Origin: Bathymodiolus brooksi
Lineage: Eukaryota > Mollusca > Bivalvia > Mytilida > Modiolidae
Length of the DNA: 64,000 nucleotides
Assembly (NCBI GenBank): GCA_963680875.1
Contig: OY804589.1
Coordinates: 33,148,962-33,212,961, forward strand
Direction: 5' to 3'
The translations under genes were made by a program, and so were the position numbers. Positions within the stretch are counted from its first letter, which is position 1; each line of letters begins with the position of its first letter. Of this stretch, positions 53,341-64,000 are shown one piece after another. The notes below the pieces were generated by a model. It ran no database searches. It was not told the DNA's origin and saw only the letters and a program-made list of their open reading frames with translations.

Positions 53341-53929
53341 TATACAGTCAAAAACCTGCTTCATAATAAGTACCCGTCGTTGTGTTTCTCCTATATACAG
53401 TCAAAATCTTGCTTCTTAATAGACAGCCGTCGTCGTGTTTCTCATATATACAGTCAAAATCCTGCTTCTTAATAGACACCCGTCGTCGTGTTTCTCATAT
53501 ATACAGTCAAAATCCTGCTTCTTAATAGACACCCGTCGTCGTGTTTCTCATATATACAGTCAAAATCCTGCTTCTTAATAGACACCCGTCGTCGTGTTTC
53601 TCATATATACAGTCAAAATCCTGCTTCTTAATAGACACCCGTCGTCGTGTTTCTCCTATATACAGTCAAAAACTTGCTTCTTAATAGACACCCGTCGTCG
53701 TGTTTCTCCTATATACAGTCAAAATCCTGCTTCTTAATAGACACTCGTCGTCGTGTTTCTCATATATACAGTCAAAATCCTGCTTCTTAATAGACAGCCG
53801 TCGTCGTGTTTCTCATATATACAGTCAAAATCCTGCTTCTTAATAGACACCCGTCGTCGTGTTTCTCCTATATACAGTCAAAAACCTGCTTCTTAATAGA
53901 CACCCGTCGTCGTGTTTCTCATATATACA
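53341..53929. repeat. Ordinary satellite monomers between two duplicated regions
   Basis: About eleven monomers of types TAAGTACCC, AATCTTGC, CAGCCGTCG, AACTTGC and GACACTCG, in the order seen at 20.19-20.65 kb. No length variants and no other features were seen. Confidence 0.75.
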
Positions 53930-56900
53930 GTCAAAAACTTGCTTCTTAATAGACACCCGTCGTCGTGTTTATCCTATATACAGTCAAAATCCTGCTTCTT
54001 AATAGACACCCGTCGTCGTGTTTCTCATATATACAGTCAAAATCCTGCTTCTTAATAGACAGCCGTCGTCGTGTTTCTCATATATACAGTCAAAATCCTG
54101 CTTCTTAATAGACAGCCGTCGTCGTGTTTCTCCTATATACAGTCAAAAACCTGCTTCTTAATAGATACCCGTCGTCGTGTTTCTCATATATAGAGTCAAA
54201 AACCTGCTTCTTAATAGACACCCGCCGTCGTGTTTCTCATATATACAGTCAAAAACCTCCTTCTTAATTAACACCCGCCGTCATGTTTCTCATATATACA
54301 GTCAAAAACCTGCTTCATAATAAGTACCCGTCGTTGTGTTTCTCCTATATACAGTCAAAATCTTGCTTCTTAATAGACAGCCGTCGTCGTGTTTCTCATA
54401 TATACAGTCAAAATCCTGCTTCTTAATAGACACCCGTCGTCGTGTTTCTCATATATACAGTCAAAATCCTGCTTCTTAATAGACACCCGTCGTCGTGTTT
54501 CTCATATATACAGTCAAAATCCTGCTTCTTAATAGACACCCGTCGTCGTGTTTCTCATATATACAGTCAAAATCCTGCTTCTTAATAGACACCCGTCGTC
54601 GTGTTTCTCCTATATACAGTCAAAAACTTGCTTCTTAATAGACACCCGTCGTCGTGTTTCTCCTATATACAGTCAAAATCCTGCTTCTTAATAGACACTC
54701 GTCGTCGTGTTTCTCATATATACAGTCAAAATCCTGCTTCTTAATAGACAGCCGTCGTCGTGTTTCTCATATATACAGTCAAAATCCTGCTTCTTAATAG
54801 ACACCCGTCGTCGTGTTTCTCCTATATACAGTCAAAAACCTGCTTCTTAATAGACAGCCGTCGTCGTGTTTCTCATATATACAGTCAAAAACCTGCTTCT
54901 TAATAGACACCCGCCGTCGTGTTTCTCATATATACAGTCAAAAACCTCCTTCTTAATTAACACCCGCCGTCGTGTTTCTCATATATACAGTCAAAAACCT
55001 GCTTCATAATATGTACCCGTCGTTGTGTTTCTCCTATATAGAGTCAAAATCCTGCTTCTTAATAGACAGCCGTCGTCGTGTTTCTCCTATATACAGTCAA
55101 AATCCTGCTTCTTAATAGACACCCGTCGTCGTGTTTCTCCTATATACAGTCAAAAACCTGCTTCTTAATAGACACCCGCCGTCGTGTTTCTCATATATAC
55201 AGTCAAAAACCTGCTTCTTAATAGACACCCACCGTTATGTTTCTCATATATACAGTCAAAAACCTGCTTCTTAATAGACACCCGGCGTCGTGTTTCTCCT
55301 ATATACAGTCAAAATCCTGCTTCTTAATAGACACAGGTCGTCGTGTTTCTCATATATACAGTCAAAATCCTGCTTCTTAATAGACACCCGTCTTCGTGTT
55401 TCTCATATATACAGTCAAAATCCTGCTTCTTAATAGACACCCGTCGTCGTGTTTCTCATATATACAGTCAAAATCCTGCTTCTTAATAGACACCCGTCGT
55501 CGTGTTTCTCATATATACAGTCAAAAACCTGCTTCTTAATAGACACCTGTCGTCGTGTTTCTCCTATATACAGTCAAAATCCTCCTTCTTAATAGACAGC
55601 CGTCGTCGTGTTTCTCATATATACAGTAAAAATCCTGCTTCTTAATATACAGCCGCCGTCTTGTTTCTCATATATACAGTCAACATCCTGCTTCTTAATA
55701 GACACCCGTCGTCGTGTTTTTCATATATATACAGTCAAAAACCTGCTTCTTAGTAGACACCCGTCGTCGTGTTTCTCATATATATATACAGTCAAAATCC
55801 TGCTTCTTAATAGACACCCGTCGTCCTGTTTCTCCTATATACAGTCAAAAACCTGCTTCTTAGTAGACACCCGTCGTCGTGTTTCTCATATATACAGTCA
55901 AAAACCTGCTTCTTAATAGACACCCGTCGTCGTGTTTCTCATATATACAGTCAAAAACTTGCTTCTTAATAGACACCCGTCGTCGTGTTTATCCTATATA
56001 CAGTCAAAATCCTGCTTCTTAATAGACACCCGTCGTCGTGTTTCTCATATATACAGTCAAAATCCTGCTTCTTAATAGACAGCCGTCGTCGTGTTTCTCA
56101 TATATACAGTCAAAATCCTGCTTCTTAATAGACAGCCGTCGTCGTGTTTCTCCTATATACAGTCAAAAACCTGCTTCTTAATAGATACCCGTCGTCGTGT
56201 TTCTCCTATATAGAGTCAAAAACCTGCTTCTTAATAGACACCCGCCGTCGTGTTTCTCATATATACAGTCAAAAACCTCCTTCTTAATTAACACCCGCCG
56301 TCATGTTTCTCATATATACAGTCAAAAACCTGCTTCATAATAAGTACCCGTCGTTGTGTTTCTCCTATATACAGTCAAAATCTTGCTTCTTAATAGACAG
56401 CCGTCGTCGTGTTTCTCATATATACAGTCAAAATCCTGCTTCTTAATAGACACCCGTCGTCGTGTTTCTCATATATACAGTCAAAATCCTGCTTCTTAAT
56501 AGACACCCGTCGTCGTGTTTCTCATATATACAGTCAAAATCCTGCTTCTTAATAGACACCCGTCGTCGTGTTTCTCATATATACAGTCAAAATCCTGCTT
56601 CTTAATAGACACCCGTCGTCGTGTTTCTCCTATATACAGTCAAAAACTTGCTTCTTAATAGACACCCGTCGTCGTGTTTCTCCTATATACAGTCAAAATC
56701 CTGCTTCTTAATAGACACTCGTCGTCGTGTTTCTCATATATACAGTCAAAATCCTGCTTCTTAATAGACAGCCGTCGTCGTGTTTCTCATATATACAGTC
56801 AAAATCCTGCTTCTTAATAGACACCCGTCGTCGTGTTTCTCCTATATACAGTCAAAAACCTGCTTCTTAATAGACAGCCGTCGTCGTGTTTCTCATATAT

Positions 56901-59353
56901 ACAGTCAAAAACCTGCTTCTTAATAGACACCCGCCGTCGTGTTTCTCATATATACAGTCAAAAACCTCCTTCTTAATTAACACCCGCCGTCGTGTTTCTC
57001 ATATATACAGTCAAAAACCTGCTTCATAATATGTACCCGTCGTTGTGTTTCTCCTATATAGAGTCAAAATCCTGCTTCTTAATAGACAGCCGTCGTCGTG
57101 TTTCTCCTATATACAGTCAAAATCCTGCTTCTTAATAGACACCCGTCGTCGTGTTTCTCCTATATACAGTCAAAAACCTGCTTCTTAATAGACACCCGCC
57201 GTCGTGTTTCTCATATATACAGTCAAAAACCTGCTTCTTAATAGACACCCACCGTTATGTTTCTCATATATACAGTCAAAAACCTGCTTCTTAATAGACA
57301 CCCGGCGTCGTGTTTCTCCTATATACAGTCAAAATCCTGCTTCTTAATAGACACAGGTCGTCGTGTTTCTCATATATACAGTCAAAATCCTGCTTCTTAA
57401 TAGACACCCGTCTTCGTGTTTCTCATATATACAGTCAAAATCCTGCTTCTTAATAGACACCCGTCGTCGTGTTTCTCATATATACAGTCAAAATCCTGCT
57501 TCTTAATAGACACCCGTCGTCGTGTTTCTCATATATACAGTCAAAAACCTGCTTCTTAATAGACACCTGTCGTCGTGTTTCTCCTATATACAGTCAAAAT
57601 CCTCCTTCTTAATAGACAGCCGTCGTCGTGTTTCTCATATATACAGTAAAAATCCTGCTTCTTAATATACAGCCGCCGTCTTGTTTCTCATATATACAGT
57701 CAACATCCTGCTTCTTAATAGACACCCGTCGTCGTGTTTTTCATATATATACAGTCAAAAACCTGCTTCTTAGTAGACACCCGTCGTCGTGTTTCTCATA
57801 TATATATACAGTCAAAATCCTGCTTCTTAATAGACACCCGTCGTCCTGTTTCTCCTATATACAGTCAAAAACCTGCTTCTTAGTAGACACCCGTCGTCGT
57901 GTTTCTCATATATACAGTCAAAAACCTGCTTCTTAATAGACACCCGTCGTCGTGTTTCTCATATATACAGTCAAAATCCTGCTTCTTAATAGACACCCGT
58001 CGTCGTGTTTCTCCTATATACAGTCAAAAACTTGCTTCTTAATAGACACCCGTCGTCGTGTTTCTCCTATATACAGTCAAAATCCTGCTTCTTAATAGAC
58101 ACTCGTCGTCGTGTTTCTCATATATACAGTCAAAATCCTGCTTCTTAATAGACAGCCGTCGTCGTGTTTCTCATATATACAGTCAAAATCCTGCTTCTTA
58201 ATAGACACCCGTCGTCGTGTTTCTCCTATATACAGTCAAAAACCTGCTTCTTAATAGACAGCCGTCGTCGTGTTTCTCATATATACAGTCAAAAACCTGC
58301 TTCTTAATAGACACCCGCCGTCGTGTTTCTCATATATACAGTCAAAAACCTCCTTCTTAATTAACACCCGCCGTCGTGTTTCTCATATATACAGTCAAAA
58401 ACCTGCTTCATAATATGTACCCGTCGTTGTGTTTCTCCTATATAGAGTCAAAATCCTGCTTCTTAATAGACAGCCGTCGTCGTGTTTCTCCTATATACAG
58501 TCAAAATCCTGCTTCTTAATAGACACCCGTCGTCGTGTTTCTCCTATATACAGTCAAAAACCTGCTTCTTAATAGACACCCGCCGTCGTGTTTCTCATAT
58601 ATACAGTCAAAAACCTGCTTCTTAATAGACACCCACCGTTATGTTTCTCATATATACAGTCAAAAACCTGCTTCTTAATAGACACCCGGCGTCGTGTTTC
58701 TCCTATATACAGTCAAAATCCTGCTTCTTAATAGACACAGGTCGTCGTGTTTCTCATATATACAGTCAAAATCCTGCTTCTTAATAGACACCCGTCTTCG
58801 TGTTTCTCATATATACAGTCAAAATCCTGCTTCTTAATAGACACCCGTCGTCGTGTTTCTCATATATACAGTCAAAATCCTGCTTCTTAATAGACACCCG
58901 TCGTCGTGTTTCTCATATATACAGTCAAAAACCTGCTTCTTAATAGACACCTGTCGTCGTGTTTCTCCTATATACAGTCAAAATCCTCCTTCTTAATAGA
59001 CAGCCGTCGTCGTGTTTCTCATATATACAGTAAAAATCCTGCTTCTTAATATACAGCCGCCGTCTTGTTTCTCATATATACAGTCAACATCCTGCTTCTT
59101 AATAGACACCCGTCGTCGTGTTTTTCATATATATACAGTCAAAAACCTGCTTCTTAGTAGACACCCGTCGTCGTGTTTCTCATATATATATACAGTCAAA
59201 ATCCTGCTTCTTAATAGACACCCGTCGTCCTGTTTCTCCTATATACAGTCAAAAACCTGCTTCTTAGTAGACACCCGTCGTCGTGTTTCTCATATATACA
59301 GTCAAAAACCTGCTTCTTAATAGACACCCGTCGTCGTGTTTCTCATATATACA
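53930..59353. repeat. Tandem triplication: two 2,020-bp copies and one 1,384-bp partial copy
   Basis: The private CCCGTCTTCGTG variant occurs at 55391, 57411 and 58795, at spacings of 2,020 and 1,384 bp. The cassettes at 55608, 57628 and 59012 have the same spacings. GTTTATCC at 53971 and 55991 marks only the two longer copies. Copies are about 53930-55949, 55950-57969 and 57970-59353. 2,020 is 38 x 53 + 6 and 1,384 is 26 x 53 + 6; the +6 comes from one 55-bp and one 57-bp monomer in each. One difference seen: CTCATATATAGAG near 54,187 against CTCCTATATAGAG near 56,207. Confidence 0.92.
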
Positions 59354-62045
59354 GTCAAAAACCTGCTTCTTAATAGGCACCCGTCGTCGTGTTTCTCATA
59401 TATACAGTCAAAATCCTGCTTCTTAATAGACACCCGCCGTCGTGTTTCTCATATATACAGTCAAAATCCTGCTTCTTAATAGACAGCGTCGTCGTGTTTC
59501 TCCTATATACACTCAAAATCCTGTTTCTTAATAGACTCCCGTCGTCGTGTTTCTCCTATATACAGTCAAAATCCTGCTTCTTAATAGACACCCGTCGTCG
59601 TGTTTCTCCTATATACAGTCAAAATCCTGTTTCTTAATAGACACCCGTCGTCGTGTTTCTCATATATACAGTCAAAATCCTGCTTCTTAATAGACACCCG
59701 TCGTCGTGTTTCTCATATATACAGTCAAAATCCTGCTTCTTAATAGACACCCGTCGTCGTGTTTCTCATATATACAGTCAAAATCCTGCTTCTTAATAGA
59801 CACCCGTCGTCGTGTTTCTCATATATACAGTCAAAAATCTGCTTCTTAATAGACACCCGCCGTCGTGTTTCTCCTATATACAGTCAAATTCCTGCTTCTT
59901 AATAGACACTCGTCGTCGTGTTTCTCATATATACAGTCAAAATCCTGCTTCTTAATAGACAGCCGTCGTCGTGTTTCTCATATATACAGTCAAAATCCTG
60001 CTTCTTAATAGACACCCGTCGTCGTGTTTCTCCTATATACAGTCAAAAACCTGCTTCTTAATAGACACCCGTCGTCGTGTTTCTCATATATACAGTCAAA
60101 AACCTGCTTCTTAATAGACACCCGTCGTCGTGTTTCTCATATATACAGTCAAAAACCTCCTTCTTAATTATCACCTGTCGTCGTGTTTCTCCTATATACA
60201 GTCAAAATCCTGCTTCTTAATAGACAGCCGTCGTCGTGTTTCTCATATATACAGTCAAAAACCTGCTTCTTTATAGACACCCGCCGTCGTGTTTCTCATA
60301 TATACAGTCAAAATCTTGCTTCTTAATAGACACCCGTCGTCGTGTTTCTCCTATATACAGTCAAAAACCTGCTTCTTAATAGACACCCGCCGTCGTGTTT
60401 CTCATATATACAGTCAAAAACCTGCTTCTTAATAGACACCCACCGTTATGTTTCTCATATATACAGTCAAAAACCTGCTTCTTAATAGACACCCGGCGTC
60501 GTGTTTCTCCTATATACAGTCAAAATCCTGCTTCTTAATAGACACCCGTCGTCGTGTTTCTCATATATACAGTCAAAATCCTGCTTCTTAATAGACACCC
60601 GTCGTCGTGTTTCTCATATATACAGTCAAAATCCTGCTTCTTAGTAGACAGCCGTCGTCGTGTTTCTCATATATACAGTCAAAAACCTGCTTCTTAATAG
60701 ACACCTGTCGTCGTGTTTCTCCTATATACAGTCAAAATCCTCCTTCTTAATAGACAGCCGTCGTCGTGTTTCTCATATATACAGTAAAAATCCTGCTTCT
60801 TAATATACAGCCGCCGTCTTGTTTCTCATATATACAGTCAACATCCTGCTTCTTAATAGACACCCGTCGTCATGTTTTTCATATATATACAGTCAAAAAC
60901 CTGCTTCTTAGTAGACACCCGTCGTCGTGTTTCTCATATATATATACAGTCAAAATCCTGCTTCTTAATAGACACCCGTCGTCCTGTTTCTCATATATAC
61001 AGTCAAAAACCTGCTTCTTAGTAGACACCCGTCGTCGTGTTTCTCATATATACAGTCAGAAACCTGCTTCTTAATAGACACCCGTCGTCGTGTTTCTCAT
61101 ATATACAGTCAAAAACCTGCTTCTTAATAGGCACCCGTCGTCGTGTTTCTCATATATACAGTCAAAATCCTGCTTCTTAATAGACACCCGCCGTCGTGTT
61201 TCTCATATATACAGTCAAAATCCTGCTTCTTAATAGACAGCCGTCGTCGTGTTTCTCATATATACACTCAAAATCCTGCTTCTTAATAGACACCCACAGT
61301 CGTCGTTTTTCTCCTATATACAGTCAAAATCCTGCTTCTTAATAGACACCCGTCGTCGTGTTTCTCATATATACAGTCAAAATCCTGCTTCTTAATAGAC
61401 ACCCGTCGTCGTGTTTCTCCTATATACAGTCAAAATCCTGCTTCTTAATAGACACCCGTCGTCGTGTTTCTCCTATATACAGTCAAAATCCTGCTTCTTA
61501 ATAGACACCCGTCGTCATGTTTCTCATATATACAGTCAAAATCCTTCTTCTTATTAGACACCCGTCGTCGTGTTTCTCCTATATACAGTCAAAAACCTGC
61601 TTCTTAATAGACACCCGCCGTCGTGTTTCTCATATATACAGTCAAAAACCTGCTTCTTAATAGACACCCACCGTCGTGTTTCTCATATATACAGTCAAAA
61701 ACCTGCTTCTTAATAGACACCCGTCGTCGTGTTTCTCATAGATACAGTCAAAATCCTGCTTCTTAATAGACACCCACCGTCGTGTTTCTCATATATACAG
61801 TCAAAAACCTGCTTCTTAATAGACACCCGTCGTCGTGTTTCTCATATATACAGTCAAAATCCTGCTTCTTAATAGACACTCGTCGTCGTGTTTCTCATAT
61901 ATAGAGTCAAAATCCTGCTTCTTAATAGACAGCCGTCGTCGTGTTTCTCATATATACAGTCAAAATCCTGATTCTTAATAGACACCCGTCGTCATGTTTC
62001 TCCTATATAGAGTCAAAAACCTGCTTCTTAATAGACACCCGTCGT
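59354..62045. repeat. Satellite block continuing the 22.1-24.8 kb type
   Basis: Same marker order as 22.1-24.8 kb. Private changes are a one-base deletion giving GACAGCGTCG (52-bp monomer, 59468-59519), GACTCCCG near 59,536 and CATAGATAC near 61,740. It contains the long cassette at 60766 and its 56-bp partner near 61295. Confidence 0.8.
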
Positions 62046-64000
62046 CGTTTTTCTCATATATACAGTCAAAAACCTGCTTCTTAATAGACACCCGCCGTCG
62101 TGTTTCTCATATATACAGTCAAAAACCTCCTTCTTAATAAACACCCGCCGTCGTGTTTCTCATATATACAGTCAAAAACCTGCTTCATAATAGATACCCG
62201 TCGTCGTGTTTCTCCTATATACAGTCAAAATCCTGCTTCTTAATAGACACCCGTCGTCGTGTTTCTCATATATACAGTCAAAATCCTGCTTCTTAATAGA
62301 CACCCGTCGTCGTGTTTCTCATATATACAGTCAAAATCCTGCTTCTTAATAGACAGCCGTCGTCGTGTTTCTCATATATACAGTCAAAATCCTGCTTCTT
62401 AATAGACACCCGCCGTCGTGTTTCTCCTATATACAGTCAAAATCCTGCTTCTTAATAGACACCCGTCGTCGTGTTTCTCATATATACAGTCAAAATCCTG
62501 CTTCTTAATAGACAGCCGTCGTCGTGTTTCTCCTATATAAAGTCAAAATTCTGCTTCTTAATAGACACCCGTCGTCGTGTTTCTCCTATATACAGTCAAA
62601 ATCCTGCTTCTTAATAGACACCCGTCGTCGTGTTTCTCCTATATACAGTCAAAAACCTGCTTCTTTATAGACACCCGCCGTCGTGTTTCTCATATATACA
62701 GTCAAAATCCTGCTTCTTAATAGACACCCGTCGTCGTGTTTCTCAAATATAGAGTCAAAAACCTGCTTCTTAATAGACACCCGTCGTCGTGTTTCTCATA
62801 TATACAGTCAAAAACCTGCTTCTTAATAGACACCCGCCGTCGTGTTTCTCATATATACAGTCAAAAACCTCCTTCTTAATAAACACCCGCCGTCGTGTTT
62901 CTCATATATACAGTCAAAAACCTGCTTCATAATAGATACCCGTCGTCGTGTTTCTCCTATATACAGTCAAAATCCTGCTTCTTAATAGACACCCGTCGTC
63001 GTGTTTCTCATATATACAGTCAAAATCCTGCTTCTTAATAGACACCCGTCGTCGTGTTTCTCATATATACAGTCAAAATCCTGCTTCTTAATAGACAGCC
63101 GTCGTCGTGTTTCTCATATATACAGTCAAAATCCTGCTTCTTAATAGACACCCGTCGTCGTGTTTCTCCTATATACAGTCAAAAACCTGCTTCTTTATAG
63201 ACACCCGCCGTCGTGTTTCTCATATATACAGTCAAAATCCTGCTTCTTAATAGACACCCGTCGTCGTGTTTCTCATATATACATTCAAAAACCTGCTTCT
63301 TAATAGACACCCGTCGTCGTGTTTCTCATATATACAGTCAAAATCCTGCTTCTTAATAGACACCCGTCGTCGTGTTTCTCATATATACAGTCAAAAATCT
63401 GCTTCTTAATAGACACCCGCCGTCGTGTTTCTCCTATATACAGTCAAATTCCTGCTTCTTAATAGACACTGGTCGTCGTGTTTCTCAGATATACAGTCAA
63501 AATCCTGCTTCTTAATAGACAGCCGTCGTCGTGTTTCTCATATATACAGTCAAAATCCTGCTTCTTAATAGACACCCGTCGTCATGTTTCTCATATATAC
63601 AGTCAAAATCCTTCTTCTTATTAGACACCCGTCGTCGTGTTTCTCCTATATACAGTCAAAAACCTGCTTCTTAGTAGACACCCGCCGTCGTGTTTCTCAT
63701 ATATACAGTCAAAAACCTGCTTCTTAATAGACACCCACCGTCGTGTTTCTCATATATACAGTCAAAAACCTGCTTCTTAATAGACACCCGTCGTCGTGTT
63801 TCTCATATATACAGTCAAAATCCTGCTTCTTAATAGACACCCACCGTCGTGTTTCTCATATATACAGTCAAAAACCTGCTTCTTAATAGACACCCGTCGT
63901 CGTGTTTCTCATATATACAGTCAAAATCCTGCTTCTTAATAGACACTCGTCGTGTTTCTCATATATAGAGTCAAAATCCTGCTTCTTAATAGACAGCCGT
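62046..64000. repeat. Terminal block of the cassette-free type
   Basis: From about 62.6 kb it follows 31.0-32.3 kb at a constant offset of 31,642 bp (CAAATATAG at 62744 and 31102; CATTC at 63282 and 31640). That offset is 596 monomers plus the 54 surplus bases of the intervening length variants. A 50-bp monomer at 63928-63977 has lost one CGT triplet relative to its partner near 32,304. The array continues past the window end. Confidence 0.85.

Larger units (their letters stand above)
1..64000. repeat. 53-bp satellite DNA array spanning the entire window
   Basis: Head-to-tail 53-bp monomers fill the window in one orientation with no interruption. A consensus monomer can be read at 5102-5154. 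Landmarks, counted from its CCTG start, are CTTCTTAATAG at 5-15, CGTCGTCGTG at 21-30 and TATATACAGTC at 38-48. Base composition is G7 C14 A14 T18. There are 1,205 complete monomers plus 23 bp; 47 length-variant monomers account exactly for the net +112 bp. Most monomers differ from consensus at only a few recurrent sites: the A-run and its junction with the next monomer, positions 18-22, and an A/C dimorphism at position 37. TAA and TAG at 10-15 share a frame, and 53 is not divisible by 3, so each frame closes about every 159 bp. This is non-coding satellite DNA. I do not recognise the family; species and chromosomal location are unknown. Confidence 0.98.

Noticed and set aside
1..64000. CRISPR array
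   Set aside because: The repeats abut directly, with no unique spacers between conserved repeats; the whole 53-bp period is conserved. No cas-like genes are present.
1..64000. TATATA tracts as promoters or TATA boxes
   Set aside because: The tract is in every monomer, with no associated gene, initiator or polarity signal, so it gives no evidence of a promoter.
1..64000. Telomeric or subtelomeric simple repeat
   Set aside because: No TTAGGG-like or related short telomere motif was seen on either strand.
1..64000. rRNA, tRNA or small RNA genes, or transposon fragments
   Set aside because: No stretch departs from the 53-bp monomer long enough to hold one; the largest insertion seen is 4 bp.

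Overview
The whole 64-kb window is one uninterrupted head-to-tail tandem array of a 53-bp satellite monomer, with no gene, RNA gene or mobile element that I can support. The consensus is AT-rich (21 of 53 bases are G or C) and strand-skewed (7 G, 14 C, 14 A, 18 T on the + strand). It carries three consecutive CGT triplets, so three CpGs per monomer, and an alternating TATATA tract. Every monomer has the same orientation, and the array runs off both ends of the window, so it is longer than 64 kb. An array this long and homogeneous points to constitutive heterochromatin of a eukaryote (pericentromeric, centromeric or subtelomeric). I do not recognise the monomer and cannot name the organism.

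The array is in exact register. Counting from base 1, the window holds 1,205 complete monomers plus 23 bp. The 112 surplus bases are fully explained by 47 length-variant monomers: nineteen of 55 bp, twelve of 57 bp, nine of 56 bp, four of 54 bp, two of 52 bp and one of 50 bp. Most of these lie in a recurring cassette of linked variants, seen at about 18 places.

Diagnostic variants give a mosaic higher-order structure:
- 1-1.3 kb: irregular start.
- 1.27-1.91 kb: 318-bp local duplication.
- 1.6-9.3 kb: block colinear with 42.8-51.1 kb.
- 9.3-16.4 kb: run of about 1.65-kb higher-order units.
- 16.4-19.2 kb: copy of 47.3-50.2 kb.
- 18.5-21.8 kb: colinear with 52.4-55.6 kb.
- 21.6-24.8 kb: colinear with 58.9-62.0 kb.
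- 24.7-35.9 kb: cassette-free domain whose units are exact multiples of 53 bp (27, 28, 37 and 80 monomers), with a 1.3-kb block of another type inside it.
- 35.9-46.9 kb: very recent tandem duplication of about 5.5 kb.
- 46.9-53.3 kb: blocks already seen earlier, one with an 18-monomer deletion.
- 53.9-59.35 kb: two 2,020-bp copies plus a 1,384-bp partial copy.
- 59.35-64.0 kb: return to the 22-25 kb and 31-32 kb block types.

The pattern is what repeated unequal exchange and amplification would leave. The short open frames on the + strand are by-products of the repeat and should not be annotated as genes. All offsets given here were worked out by hand from shared rare variants, not from a full alignment; block edges are accurate to about one monomer.
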